Source of the DNA: Vibrio sonorensis
Lineage (GTDB): Bacteria; Pseudomonadota; Gammaproteobacteria; Enterobacterales; Vibrionaceae
Direction of reading: 5' to 3'
DNA: 64,000 bases
Assembly (NCBI RefSeq): GCF_001854765.1
Contig: NZ_LJJE01000082.1
Location: 1-64,000 of the forward strand
Positions within the stretch are counted from its first letter, which is position 1. The number at the start of each line of letters is the position of its first letter. Shown here one piece after another: positions 46,920 to 57,850 of the stretch. The translations under genes and the position numbers were made by a program. The notes beneath the pieces were generated by a model. That model saw nothing but the letters and a program-made list of their open reading frames with translations. It searched no databases and was not told the origin of the DNA.

Positions 46920-49445
46920 TGCTAACAATCCATCCAATTAACAATATTAATTACTACGATCAGGATGACTATTATCTCAACGATGCATCATCTAAAGACC
47001 TATGGATAGGTTGTGGGGCAGAATACTTAAATCTCAGCAACAAGCCGGTTGGGGAGGAGTACCACCACTTAGCACGAGGTTACTCGCCTAACGGCAAGAC
47101 GCCGCTTTGTAAGCAAGCAGGAGATGGTCATAGGCCAGGGTGGGATCTCACTTTCTCCGCTCCAAAATCCGTTAGCTTGGCCTGGGCAATGGCCGATGAG
47201 CCACTACGAAAAGAAATCAGCGATGCTCAGCTTAAAGCAGTTCGACAAGCGATCCAATTACTAGAAAAAAATGCGGCATACACTCGCAGAGGCACCAATG
47301 GGAAGTACAGAGAGCGCACCCAAGCTCTGACTGTTAGAGCCTTGGAGCATGTAACATCGCGTAGCTTGATCCAGCTTTGCACTCGCACGCCCTAGTACTT
47401 AATCTGAGCCCAACACTTGGCAATGTTTATCGAACCATCATTAGCAGAGACCTCTATTTGTGGCAAAAAGCAGCAGGAGCTCTATATCGTGCAGAATTAT
47501 CACATCAAATGAAAAAGATCGGTTTCGAAATTGAGCAAGATGGAGAAAGCTTTCGACTGACAATCATTCCAGAGCAAGCCTGTCATAACTTTTCAAAACG
47601 AGCTCAAACTATAAATGAACGTTTGAAAGAGTGCTCAGCCACGACAAGTGCTAGCCGAATCGGGAATAGCATAAAAATAACAACACGAGCTGCCAAACAA
47701 AATATAGAGCGAGATACACTGCTACAAAATTGGAGAAGTGAGCTAAGCAGCTACGGGCTAAACAACGAAACCCTTGAGAAACATTTGAGCGCTAAGTGCA
47801 AGTCTTCGGAAACTAAAACAGCATTTGAGGTTCCTGAGATTATCACTTCTCTCACTGATAAAACTGCCATATTTAGAAAACAAGACCTTTACCGATCCAT
47901 CGCAGAGAGAGCTCAGTGGAACGGCGAACCCGCAGCAGTCGTTAATCAGTTGGCTAAGTCGATACTTACAGATGAAGAACTTGTTTCACTAGGAACTGAT
48001 AATAAACACAACCAACTCTTCTCAACTAAACAGATGCTTAGACTAGAAAAGGAAGTTTTTGAAATAGCTCAGTCACTTACTAAAAAACACAATCACTCGT
48101 TGCAAAAAGATATCGTCAACGAAGCAATATCATCACACGAGAAAGCGTGTGGTTACACTCTCTCAAAAGAGCAACGAGAAGGGCTTCTTTATGTGTGTTG
48201 TGAGGGAGATTTTAGCATTCTTCAAGGCTCAGCAGGAGCAGGGAAATCGTCAGCTATGGCTGTACTTAATTCGGCATACTTAAAGCAAGGCCTGTCTGTA
48301 ATTGGTACTGCAATTGCAAAGAAAGCAGCGGATAACCTAACAGGAGAATCCGGAATAAATTCTTACACTGTTGCAAAACTATTATCTGACTCGGAACGTG
48401 GACGAAATCATTTTTCTAAAGCTGATGTGCTTGTGGTTGATGAAGCAGGTCAGCTAGGCACAAAGCAATTGAATAAGTTATTACATCTAGCTCAAGAACA
48501 CAATGCAAAGGTTATCTTGGTTGGTGAAGACAAGCAGCTAGACGCAATTGAACTAGGCGGATGCTTACGATTTTTAACTCAGAAATTGAACTGTAGCAGA
48601 ATTGAAAAAATCAAACGCCAGCGCGAAAGCTGGGCTCGAACAGCTGTAATGCAATTGAGAGATGGTCAGGCATCAAAAGCTTTGAGTACATTCGAAGCTA
48701 AAGGATTACTCAATTTTTCGGAGTCCTCGGAAGATACTCAGAAACAGGTGATCAACGCATGGAAAAGTTATCATAGTGATAATCCAAATAAGAGCTCTCT
48801 GGTGCTTGCTCAGCGTTGGAAGGACGTTGATCAGCTCTCAACCCAAATGCGAACCATTCTACAATCTCAAGGGAAAGTTGGGAAAGAAGAGGTTGAAGTT
48901 GATTGCATCGCTTCTGAGCATCGATGCAAACAAAGGTTTGCAGTTGGTGATCGGATTAAGATGTGCAAAAACGACTACAGACTATCAGTCTCAAACGGCT
49001 CAATGGGCCAAATCACTACCATATCTAAAATCAACGATGATATCGTTTTTACTGTTCGTCTTGATTCTGGTCGCACAGTATCAATTAGCAGCAATAGTTA
49101 CAAAAACGATGAGGGCCGCCTTCCGATGGTTTTAGCTACGCCCTAACGGTTTATTCAAGCCAGGGAACTACGATTGACGGTGATGTGTTCGTCTATTGGA
49201 CATCGGGTATGGATCGAGCAAACAGCTATGTCGCTGGGAGTAGACACAAGGACAACTGCCATTGGTTTTTTAACTCAAGAGAAATCGACTTAGTTTCTCA
49301 ACACGCAGAGAAGACTACGATTACTGATGAGATACGAGTTCAATCCATCGCTCAAGTGATGTCTTCAGAACGGAGAAAGTCAATGGCACTTGAGTACTTA
49401 AACTCTAATCTAAATCGAGAAGCTCTCTCTCAAGTGGAAATGTAA
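46919..49445 (+). pseudogene. traI: MOBF relaxase/helicase (TrwC/TraI-like), two apparent frameshifts
   Basis: The N-terminal TrwC domain has the catalytic tyrosines near NINYYDQDDYY, GWDLTFSAPKSVSLAWA, and the metal-binding HxH in LHSHALVLN. The helicase part has Walker A QGSAGAGKSS (about 48226-48255) and VVDEAGQLG. Frame is lost near 47368, where GG appears as G, and near 49137, where TT appears as T in the motif TVYSSQG. Repairing both gives about 840 residues ending at 49445. It would nick oriT and unwind the transferred strand. As written, the gene is broken next to two key motifs. Either real decay or sequence error fits. Confidence 0.87.
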
Positions 49446-49569
49446 TCCTCTCACAAAAATAAGTCTCAAGTTTCTGCATCCACTCAAGTTGACAAAACAG
49501 CAGAAAGACATAAAATGAGTTTACATTTCACAATATTTGCATAATTTAACCCAAACACGGATAGAACGA

Positions 49570-50165
49570 ATGACCCAAAAACCTGAATTATATGCTCCAG
49601 ACCTAACTGAAGAACGCTTGTACATATTGAGTGAGAATTTGATCGATGTACTTGATGAGGCCCATCATTACTCAGAAAGTCCCAATGCGACGGCCTGGTT
49701 TAAAGGCACTGCAAATTATGGATTACCCCAGGGAATGCTAATCCGTATGCACTCAGACAATGCTTATCCATGCTCACACTTGCCAACCAAACAATGGATT
49801 ACACAATTAGAGTTGGAAACACTCTTGTTCAATTTGTTGTGGATGATCCTCACTCACCTCGCAAGCAACATCGCCTAAAACGTAATGCTGTTGAACAGCA
49901 TCAAATGTCTCTTGAACTAGAAGACGACGAAGGTGACACCCCATTGATTTGGCGATTTTACTTAAATCCTATATCTAATGGTGTTGATTACTCCCCATCT
50001 ATTTCTTTGTTGGGTTTCAATAGCAATGGCAACGTTATATGCAGTTGGGAATACGACACAGTTATAACTGGTCCAGTGGTTACAGACAAACCAGAATCGG
50101 TTGAAATTGATGAGCCGTTATTGATTCGTAAAAATAAAGTACAAAAAAAGGTCTCAGATGAGTAA
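49570..50165 (+). CDS. Unknown protein paired with ImmA/IrrE gene, apparent frameshift
   Basis: Two overlapping frames join into about 198 residues if one C is restored near 49768 (CC for CCC), giving AYPMLTLANQTMDYTIRVG across the break. The N-terminal part is helical (ERLYILSENLIDVLDEA); the middle and end look like beta strands (LVQFVVDDPHSP, IWRFYLNP). I do not recognise the family. It starts at ATG 49570 and ends 5 bases before the XRE-ImmA/IrrE gene, so the two form a pair, perhaps a regulated stress or defence unit. Confidence 0.7.
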
Positions 50166-50170
50166 AAGAA

Positions 50171-51259
50171 ATGATTTATCAAGCTGTTAATCGTTTTAAC
50201 GGTGAGCAGCTAAAATTGGCGCGAGTAGCTGCTGGTCTATCGCTAGCAGATGTAGGAGAAGCTTTACAGGTAACAAGGCAATATGCGTCTAGGCTAGAAA
50301 ACAACGCTTCTCCATCAGATGCACAAATTGAACTTCTTAGTAGTCTACTTTCGGTTAATACAAGCTTCTTCTTTAGGCCAAGAGCAAAGACCATTGAAGC
50401 TGAACAATGCCATTTTAGAAGCTTGAGATCGTCAACTCAGACACTCAAAAAGATAATAATGGCTCAAGTAGAAATGCTTGATAGCCATTTCGTTTCTGCA
50501 ATAGAAGATGAAGTAGGCTTTCCGGAAGTAAGCATTTTCTCAGCAGAAGATCATGAGTTCGGGTCGTTGAAAGATATTGAGCTTCTCGCGGAACGCACAA
50601 GAAAAGAGTTCGGCCTTGGCTTAGGCCCGATATCTAACATGATAAAATTGCTAGAGAAACTAGGTTGTATTGTTGTCAATCTTGCTGATGCTGATGAGCG
50701 TATTGACGCATTCTCTATATATACGTCTCGTCCATTAATTGTCAGAAATACAACAAAACAGAGTCCAGGTAGGCTTCGCTTTGATTTTGCACACGAGCTA
50801 GGCCATCTAATTATGCACCAAGGTATTGAGACAGGTTGTCGAGTCACTGAACAACAAGCCAATAACTTTGCTAGCGCATTTTTAATGCCAAGAAGCTCTT
50901 TCGTTGCAGAGTTTCCAAGAGTAAGAGGTTCATACTTTAATTGGGATGCGCTTGTTGAAATGAAAGTTCGATGGGGCGTCAGCCTTAAGGCAATTCTATA
51001 TAGAGCAAAAGCTCTCGGACTGATAACTAGTGACAAAGCTAAATCAGGTTATATCTACCTCTCAAGAAATGGCTTTGCAAAGGTTGAAAGGGGAGATGAA
51101 CTGATGAATATAGAGCACCCTATGATGCTTCAAAGAGCTATAGAATTACTAGATATTCACACTCTTGAAAACCTTATCGCTAATAGTGGTTTAAGCAGCC
51201 AGCTTTTGAAGGAGCGTTACAGTCTAATGTTACCTCCTCCACCGTTGCGTTCCATTTAA
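50171..51259 (+). CDS. XRE regulator fused to ImmA/IrrE metallopeptidase
   Basis: A 362-residue two-domain protein. Residues 9-60 form a helix-turn-helix (KLARVAAGLSLADVGEAL, VTRQYASRLEN). The ImmA/IrrE peptidase domain holds RFDFAHELGHLIMHQ, with the zinc HExxH at about residue 208, and later EQQANNFASAFLMP with the third ligand. In phages and ICEs such proteins cleave repressors to switch on excision or defence. It may control its upstream partner or the element. It converges with the restriction-modification operon. Confidence 0.85.
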   Translation: MIYQAVNRFNGEQLKLARVAAGLSLADVGEALQVTRQYASRLENNASPSDAQIELLSSLLSVNTSFFFRPRAKTIEAEQCHFRSLRSSTQTLKKIIMAQVEMLDSHFVSAIEDEVGFPEVSIFSAEDHEFGSLKDIELLAERTRKEFGLGLGPISNMIKLLEKLGCIVVNLADADERIDAFSIYTSRPLIVRNTTKQSPGRLRFDFAHELGHLIMHQGIETGCRVTEQQANNFASAFLMPRSSFVAEFPRVRGSYFNWDALVEMKVRWGVSLKAILYRAKALGLITSDKAKSGYIYLSRNGFAKVERGDELMNIEHPMMLQRAIELLDIHTLENLIANSGLSSQLLKERYSLMLPPPPLRSI

Positions 51260-51331
51260 ACTATCTTAAATGCCAATTAGTAACCCATCTTAAGGGACAC
51301 CGATTGGCCATTTAACAATCCATATCGGAAA

Positions 51332-53932
51332 TTAGCTCAAATAATCAAAGGCCAACTCACTTTCGAAAAGCGATTTAGCATTAACTGAGTCTAAAACTTG
51401 TTTTCTCACTGTTGGCTCCATGAGATCTAACACCTTTAACTTCCCATTAGAGGCCGCAACAGATTCTATTCGACGATATTTCCTTGCATGCTTCTCTGCA
51501 TATTCTGCAAGTCCCTTCAACTTAGGCAAGGCATCGCTTAAGTGCAAACTATGTGGATCGACGATATCAACTGCGATCGTTCCGTCAGGCTTTCTCGCGA
51601 AGAAGATAAAATCCGGTCGCAATAATTTATATTCACCATTATCGAGATATGCTATGCCTAAACTATCTTGGCTACCTCGAGAAGGGTTTCTATACCATGC
51701 TTCAAATCCATCTCTATTAGTCTCATGCTCTATTACCTTAATTTCCCAATCATTTAATATAGCAGGGAAAAGACCATCGTCCTTCGACATTAAATGAGAG
51801 TCAAAAGTTGGCAAAAGCACTTCCGAACCGTCAGCAAGCCTTTCCGATGTTGGTTCCATCCATGTTTTAGGAAGAGATAGATCGACGTCCTGTGGCTCTT
51901 TGCTCATCTCTCGAATTTGGCGATAAACATCTTGACGCACGTCCGTGAGGTTCTTTATTGAAACTCGATGCTCTTTGAACCATTGACTGGCCAATTTTTC
52001 AGCTTCTGAGTTTAAGTATTCAGAAACATCCTTAACCAATCCAAGAGCTGCAATGTCAACATGAGCATCCATTAAAGCCTCTTCTCTTGAATCAGCAACT
52101 GGATTGTTATCCGCGAGGTGCTCAGCATATGTTCTGGCTAAATCTGGACTAAATGCTCGAGCTGCACGTTTGTACGCATCTTCAATTACTGCGTAATCGG
52201 CCTCTTCAACGAAGTCATCAAAAGACATATTCTTTCCACCTAAATCGGCTCTCAAGCTTTTTCCATCTACTGTCAGTACATCTTTTCTTGCTTCCGCAAC
52301 CTGTGTCGAATAACGTGCGCACGCTGCATTTAGCACTTTGTGCATCTCTTCATGAGCTCTCTTTCCTGCGTTTTCCAACAGTTGGTCCTGCGATAGCTCA
52401 TGTGCCAAAGCCGTCAAACGCTTGATAGGCTTAGCAACTTTCTGCGGTAATATCTGGGAGGGGATATTTGAAAAAATTTTCCAGATATCGTTGCTAACTT
52501 TAGTATTAGGCTCCAGCTTAACAGGATTAATAAGCACACGACGCCCTTGGATAGGCGCTTCACCTTCGCTAAAGCTCCCATGCATTAACGACTCTGCTAC
52601 CGCTTCAACAGACTTCTTGTCGAAAAATGGCAGCAAACAATTCACAGCATTTAGCCTGTCGTTACCAGGAATTCTACGAGCTAACGGTGTTCGAACCATT
52701 CGCCCTAGTAACTGCGTAATGTGGGTTTGATCCTTCGCAGGTCTAAACGAGACCATCACCTCAGCTCGAGGGCAATCCCACCCAGTACTGATTGCATCTT
52801 TTGCAATCAGTACTCGTATTTCTGTATCATCCTGAACTCTTTCTGGTTGCGTGTAATACACTGTATGACGGCCAAAGTTCATCGTGGTTCTTTCACCAAA
52901 TACATGAGCAATATTTGTATTTTTAAGATCAGGCCAACGTTCAAAAATAGTATCTAATGCACGACTGATATCATCTGGGTTAGGCTTGTTTGGTACTTGA
53001 AGTATCATCAAGGGTAGCATTGGCTGAAGTCCTTCAGCAGCTGTATAATCTGCCCAAGCTTGGCTTGATTCAACAATCTTATCTGTCGCTCTTCTCACCA
53101 GCACTGTATCGAATTGACCTGCTTCATCAGGAATATCGAGGATAATCGTATCCTTTAACAATCCCGACTCTTGGACTCTCGAAGGGTCAACAACAACATT
53201 AGGTAGTGTACTTCGCCCTTCAGCGACACTCATAGCTTGATTAAAACGCTCTACTGTCGCGGAAATACCCCAAACGACAGGAATCGCAGGCACAGAGCCA
53301 GAACCGTTAATTAGTCTTTTGACAATGGTGGACTTATCATTCTGAGCTGCTTTACTCTTAGAGCCCATACCACGATGCGCCTCATCAAGAACGAGATACA
53401 AGGTTAAATTGGGGTCTTCAATTGTATTGCGAATCACTTCCCAGATGGTGTGTGAACGCAGATCTGGACGAATCTCAGGAAATAATTCATTTTGCCCGGA
53501 ATTTTGAGCATCGGGATCGAACCCTCGAACTAGAAGACTATTTTTACTCAACTTCTGAGTATTCAGAAAGTACACTTTCCCAGGCTCGAATTTCTCCAGA
53601 CTGAAAGAATTCTCTACCACTACAAGATCTGTATGGTTTAGCTTGTCAGCCGCTTCCATTAAACGAAAGCGTGTTTGCTCATTCAAAGATGGATCATCAC
53701 TAAACCATATAACAACCGCACCGGGATCAGCTTCAAAGTCAAATTCATCATCCCCATAGAACAATGCCTCGAATGCAGCCGCAGCCATAACTGTTTTACC
53801 TGCACCAGTGGTGGCCGTTAACGAGAACGCGTGAACATCGCCATCCTCATGCCAGCGTTTTTTTGCTTTATCCAATCGGTTGAGCGAGTCATGCACTGCC
53901 TCACGTTGGTAATCTTTTAACGTAAATTTCAC
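51332..53932 (-). CDS. Type III restriction enzyme, Res subunit
   Basis: An 866-residue protein with a superfamily 2 helicase. TATTGAGKTVMAAAAFEAL (Walker A near residue 45), LVLDEAHRGMG (DEAH box), WGISATVERF and a later QLLGRMVRTP (motif VI) are clear. Near the C-terminus LRPDFIFFARKPDG and AVDIVDPHS form a PD-(D/E)xK-like nuclease site. With the Mod subunit it would cut DNA carrying two unmethylated sites in opposite orientation, after ATP-driven movement. It lies 2 bases after mod. Confidence 0.87.
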   Translation of the reverse strand: MKFTLKDYQREAVHDSLNRLDKAKKRWHEDGDVHAFSLTATTGAGKTVMAAAAFEALFYGDDEFDFEADPGAVVIWFSDDPSLNEQTRFRLMEAADKLNHTDLVVVENSFSLEKFEPGKVYFLNTQKLSKNSLLVRGFDPDAQNSGQNELFPEIRPDLRSHTIWEVIRNTIEDPNLTLYLVLDEAHRGMGSKSKAAQNDKSTIVKRLINGSGSVPAIPVVWGISATVERFNQAMSVAEGRSTLPNVVVDPSRVQESGLLKDTIILDIPDEAGQFDTVLVRRATDKIVESSQAWADYTAAEGLQPMLPLMILQVPNKPNPDDISRALDTIFERWPDLKNTNIAHVFGERTTMNFGRHTVYYTQPERVQDDTEIRVLIAKDAISTGWDCPRAEVMVSFRPAKDQTHITQLLGRMVRTPLARRIPGNDRLNAVNCLLPFFDKKSVEAVAESLMHGSFSEGEAPIQGRRVLINPVKLEPNTKVSNDIWKIFSNIPSQILPQKVAKPIKRLTALAHELSQDQLLENAGKRAHEEMHKVLNAACARYSTQVAEARKDVLTVDGKSLRADLGGKNMSFDDFVEEADYAVIEDAYKRAARAFSPDLARTYAEHLADNNPVADSREEALMDAHVDIAALGLVKDVSEYLNSEAEKLASQWFKEHRVSIKNLTDVRQDVYRQIREMSKEPQDVDLSLPKTWMEPTSERLADGSEVLLPTFDSHLMSKDDGLFPAILNDWEIKVIEHETNRDGFEAWYRNPSRGSQDSLGIAYLDNGEYKLLRPDFIFFARKPDGTIAVDIVDPHSLHLSDALPKLKGLAEYAEKHARKYRRIESVAASNGKLKVLDLMEPTVRKQVLDSVNAKSLFESELAFDYLS

Positions 53933-53934
53933 GA

Positions 53935-56082
53935 CTACTCTCCGTTAGTAAACTGGAAATTGTTTAAATAAGCTTCATACAAGCGAACAGGTTCCACATT
54001 TTTAGGAAGATTTCTCGCTACAGACTGAAAACGGCGATCATCATTGGTAACAATGTAAGCAATTTCCATACTATTGATTAAATCGGCTTTTTTACAAAAT
54101 TCTTGGCTTTTATCTAGATCTACCAATACACCATAAGTTTCAGCAATATCCCACCCTCGCAGAGGAAGTTCTTCAATCCTTCTTCCCCTTGAGCCAGCCC
54201 TTAACCAAAGTAGAGGAGCAATTTTTGAAAATGCTAAATTATGATTGATGCTTATTGGTGTTTCATAAGTGAGCGTAAAGAATTCTGCATTTTCTTCTAA
54301 ACCATCTGACATAGGGTACACATCGTTAAATTTATAGTCTCCAGTTAGAGGGGCTCCGTCTGGCCTAGTTCCAGTAATCACAGCTTTAACTCTTGGCTTA
54401 GTTACAAAATCGCATATTCCGAGCTGTTCCCATTCTAAATCACCGGGGCGCTTTCCTTTCTTTAGCAATTCTTTCTGCTCACTAGCTGCAACTTCGTTGT
54501 TGGTGACAGAAATACACTGCCTTGAACCACCATCTTGACGATTTAAGCGCATAACTGCGTGAGCAGTTGTCCCGGAGCCAGCAAAGAAATCGAGAATAAC
54601 GGCATCTGGTTTATCAGAAACAACAAAACGTAATGTGTCTTCAACAGCAAAGAGAGACTTAGGGAAGTCAAAACGTTTTTCACCAAGTATAGTTTTCAGC
54701 AAAGTCGATCCATGATCGCGAGCAAAATGACTAGTCTTATTCCAGACAGTACGCGGAGCTACAGATTTTGCAGCTCCTTCTGCCATAGCAAGCTCTAGCG
54801 CACCTTCTTCGGTTCGCCCAGTTATGATGAATATTCCTTCATCAATATTTTTCAATGTACCGGGCTGTAGATAAGTTATAGGGCGCATTCCAGTTTTAGA
54901 GTTACGCTTTCCAAAGCGAGCGGTGCCGTCCGCTAGTTTCTCCCGCATTCGTTCAGCGGAGAACCTCCATGTTTGCTCGGTCCCATCAGTATGCACTGGC
55001 CACATCACGGTGACACCCTCTGGATGTGTAACAGTTTGACGATCGACATTTTTTTCAATGGGGTCACCAACACTAACAAATCTTCCTGAATCCGCATCTA
55101 TATAGACCGGATAAAAAAGGTTTGGCCGTGCATCTCGAAGAGCCGAAGATGTTCCCCTACGTACAGCTGTAAACCACACAGTAGGCATCTTTGAACTATT
55201 ACTTTCTTTTACAAGCTCATCCTCTAACATTGTTGAGGTCCACGGATTAACTTTACTGCCTCCGATGAATACATAGAAGATGTATTCCTCTACTCGAGAG
55301 AAACTGCCTACACGCTGTGATCCTGCGCGATTGATGACACTTGTAACCATTTGTATGTCACCCTCAGGAAACAACTGTTCAAGCAACAAACCCAGCCGCA
55401 AGTACTCTTTTTCATCTATCGTGACTACAAGAACCGAGTCTTTGGGATTAAGCAATTCTTTAGCCATCTTTAAGCGTCTTTCTATAAAAGCCAACCATTT
55501 GGAGTGACGGTATAGGTCTTCAGATTCAACGTAATCATTGTTATATTTCCAGTCTCTCGCCCCGGTGTTGTATGGTGGGTCGATATAGATTACGTCAACC
55601 TTACCGCGATAAGTAAAGGTAAGTCCTTTTAGTACATGGTAGTTTTCACCATTAATCACCGAATGAAATGGTTTATCGCCACCTCTCTCAACTTTTCCAG
55701 TGCTCACTAGTCCTGGATAAATCTTGTCTCGAAATTCAGCCACGACAACAAGATCAGTAACGTCCACCTGTCTAGTCTCTGGTTCTGCTGCATAACGCTC
55801 AACAAGATGGGCAACTTTTTTACCACTCTGTATTTCAAAATGCTTCACGACCCAAAGTCTTTGATCTCCTTTGGATGTATCTCCGCGGGCCGGAAGTACA
55901 CGAACTTTGTCACCTTTGCGCACTGGACGCTGCGGGAGTTCAACGTTTTCAGGGCGGTGACGCTCGAAATTCAAACCAAATGAACGACGTGATGAAAGAG
56001 CCCTAAACTCTCGCTCTAAATCAGCGCCCATTTGTGGGTCTGTGGCTTTTGCTTGGGCGATGAGGTCAGTTAATCGTGACAC
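53935..56082 (-). CDS. Type III DNA methyltransferase, Mod subunit
   Basis: A 715-residue adenine methyltransferase. IYIDPPYNTGARDWKYNNDY (motif IV, about residue 170) precedes LDFFAGSGTTAHAVM (motif I, about residue 498), the beta-class order usual for Mod proteins. The segment between them is the target-recognition region. The N-terminal 130 residues are an added domain with a KGDKVRVLPARGD-type beta barrel. It starts at GTG with AAGGAG upstream. It defines the recognition site, which cannot be read from sequence. It shares an operon with AbiEi/AbiEii. Confidence 0.88.
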   Translation of the reverse strand: MSRLTDLIAQAKATDPQMGADLEREFRALSSRRSFGLNFERHRPENVELPQRPVRKGDKVRVLPARGDTSKGDQRLWVVKHFEIQSGKKVAHLVERYAAEPETRQVDVTDLVVVAEFRDKIYPGLVSTGKVERGGDKPFHSVINGENYHVLKGLTFTYRGKVDVIYIDPPYNTGARDWKYNNDYVESEDLYRHSKWLAFIERRLKMAKELLNPKDSVLVVTIDEKEYLRLGLLLEQLFPEGDIQMVTSVINRAGSQRVGSFSRVEEYIFYVFIGGSKVNPWTSTMLEDELVKESNSSKMPTVWFTAVRRGTSSALRDARPNLFYPVYIDADSGRFVSVGDPIEKNVDRQTVTHPEGVTVMWPVHTDGTEQTWRFSAERMREKLADGTARFGKRNSKTGMRPITYLQPGTLKNIDEGIFIITGRTEEGALELAMAEGAAKSVAPRTVWNKTSHFARDHGSTLLKTILGEKRFDFPKSLFAVEDTLRFVVSDKPDAVILDFFAGSGTTAHAVMRLNRQDGGSRQCISVTNNEVAASEQKELLKKGKRPGDLEWEQLGICDFVTKPRVKAVITGTRPDGAPLTGDYKFNDVYPMSDGLEENAEFFTLTYETPISINHNLAFSKIAPLLWLRAGSRGRRIEELPLRGWDIAETYGVLVDLDKSQEFCKKADLINSMEIAYIVTNDDRRFQSVARNLPKNVEPVRLYEAYLNNFQFTNGE

Positions 56083-56120
56083 ACCTACTCCTTAGAATTA
56101 TTGTTAATACTTTTATAAAG

Positions 56121-57059
56121 TTAATTGGAGTTGGCTTGCTTAAGCCAATCATCAAGTACAGACTCTAATTTAGTTAGCTGCTCTCTATGTTTTTCTTGAT
56201 TTTTAGCCAACTGAGCTATGTTTTGTAGCTTCCAGCGTATAGCTGGCAGTTCTGCTGCATCTGGGTAGTCAAACAGTGACCAATCAGGATCCCCTTGCTT
56301 GAATGACAACAAAAATGAGCGATCTTTTCCTGTGAAATGGGCTTGTAGTGCAGCTACCATCGCTGGCCTTATAGCAATTAAGTCCTTTAACTCGACGGGT
56401 TGAAAGGTCATGCCATCAAACTCAGCTTGAAACTTATCATCAAGAGGTTGCCAGTTAGGAGCCATAACCTCATTGATAGGCCTTGGGTGGCTGAGTACAT
56501 AAGTAATGAATCCAACAAAGATATCTCGTGAAATACCTTCCTCTGCAAGCAGCATACGGACATCAAACAGGTCGCGAGGGTGCTGGCGATCCATGGCAGC
56601 GCATAGTTTTCCACCATAAAGGTCGGGCAGACTAACTACGGGAATCTCCGCATAACCAAACTCTTCTTCGACTGATTCTTGGACAGGTAAGCTATCAGGT
56701 TTATGCAACGTACCTCTTGCTACCGGGGAGACTTCTATTTTAATTGTTGCATTAGGACTTGTAACAACAATACGCAATTCATCTAACCTATGGTCCTGCA
56801 ATACAGCTCGGCTCTCAGGTTCTTTGTTGATTAAATCGGTTATACGCTGCAATGCTGCTTTTACATTTGCTAGAGCTTCATTTCTCGGCTCAAGGGGAAG
56901 ATAAGCAAGATCAATATCCACAGACAAGCGTGGAAAATCTCTCACAAATAAGTTGATAGCTGTACCACCTTTGAGTGCAAATGAAGGTTCTGTTGCAACC
57001 ACTGGTAACATTCTAATCAGCAGTGAAACCTGCTTGTAATAAGGACTCTCTCTATCCAT
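56121..57059 (-). CDS. AbiEii-like nucleotidyltransferase toxin
   Basis: A 312-residue protein with the DNA polymerase beta-type fold of AbiEii/MenT toxins: FALKGGTAINLFV with the Gly-Gly motif, and LSVDIDLAYLP with the acidic DxD. AbiEii/MenT toxins transfer nucleotides to targets such as tRNA and stop growth upon infection. It overlaps the antitoxin gene by 8 bases and precedes mod by 38 bases, so toxin and restriction-modification are probably co-transcribed. Confidence 0.86.
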   Translation of the reverse strand: MDRESPYYKQVSLLIRMLPVVATEPSFALKGGTAINLFVRDFPRLSVDIDLAYLPLEPRNEALANVKAALQRITDLINKEPESRAVLQDHRLDELRIVVTSPNATIKIEVSPVARGTLHKPDSLPVQESVEEEFGYAEIPVVSLPDLYGGKLCAAMDRQHPRDLFDVRMLLAEEGISRDIFVGFITYVLSHPRPINEVMAPNWQPLDDKFQAEFDGMTFQPVELKDLIAIRPAMVAALQAHFTGKDRSFLLSFKQGDPDWSLFDYPDAAELPAIRWKLQNIAQLAKNQEKHREQLTKLESVLDDWLKQANSN

Positions 57060-57843
57060 TGTTTGCTTCTTCTTTTTTTACACTTAATATTTCTGGCACA
57101 GTGATTTGGTAACGCTCATCAAATCGCCCTTGTTCTACCACCTGACGCTTTCCTGAACCTAATGCAATCTTTGTTTCATCAATGCGCTGAGTCCACTGAT
57201 GCCCATGATAATGACTCAAAAACAAAAACACTCTATTTGTTTGAACCGAGCTACTACGTTCAAGAAGAGATTGCACCTTTCTAGGACTCAGGTTTACAAG
57301 GCCTTGAAAAAGCTCTGCTGCATGCTCAAAAGAAATTTGCTTCCCGATTGCATCAACAACTTCATAAGCAGCAAGCTCTGGGCAACTTGCTTTTAGCTCT
57401 TTTCCTTTAACCGTAATCACTTTTAGGTCCTTGTCAGAGGCAGCTTCAAGCTTATGGTTACCACAATAAAACCAATTTTGATTGGGAAATTCACGAAACC
57501 ACTTAGGTAATGATTGTTTGTTCTTCACCCCTATCCAAACTTGTTCTTTACTTAGCTGTAAATAGTGACTCAACCCTTGGTGAGTTAAGCTGCTTAACCC
57601 AGCCAGATGAACAGGGTGATGCAACTGTGTGTCCATTGCTTGTAGAGCATCCGCCCAGCCTGGCTTAACTTCATCTTTTGCACCTGGCCGATAATAAACG
57701 CCTGAAGATAGCTTCCTAAGCCAACCACTCTGCGCATATTTTTGAGCTAAGGAATAGCTAATTCCGTTCTCAGTCAGCCATTGCTGTAGCACAAGGGCTC
57801 CAGGATATGCATGGGCAACCAACCAGTTTATTTTGGACGACAT
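57052..57843 (-). CDS. AbiEi-like antitoxin
   Basis: A protein of about 263 residues with a winged helix-turn-helix start (YSLAQKYAQSGWLRKLSSGVYYRPG) and the AbiEi body (HLAGLSSLTHQGLSHYL, VITVKGKELKASCPELA). AbiEi proteins repress their own promoter and counter AbiEii in a type IV toxin-antitoxin system. The ATG at 57843 has AAGG 7 bases upstream; a GTG two codons earlier is also possible. It is first in the operon AbiEi-AbiEii-mod-res. Confidence 0.86.
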   Translation of the reverse strand: MSSKINWLVAHAYPGALVLQQWLTENGISYSLAQKYAQSGWLRKLSSGVYYRPGAKDEVKPGWADALQAMDTQLHHPVHLAGLSSLTHQGLSHYLQLSKEQVWIGVKNKQSLPKWFREFPNQNWFYCGNHKLEAASDKDLKVITVKGKELKASCPELAAYEVVDAIGKQISFEHAAELFQGLVNLSPRKVQSLLERSSSVQTNRVFLFLSHYHGHQWTQRIDETKIALGSGKRQVVEQGRFDERYQITVPEILSVKKEEANNG

Positions 57844-57850
57844 TTTCACA

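Noticed and set aside
47360..47400. Programmed ribosomal frameshift in the relaxase gene
   Set aside because: No slippery heptamer or stimulating hairpin is evident, a second break occurs downstream, and other genes in the window show the same kind of lost base.
51420..53604. Several plus-strand reading frames opposite the restriction gene
   Set aside because: They are antisense shadows of a clear coding gene, with no ribosome sites or recognisable protein features.
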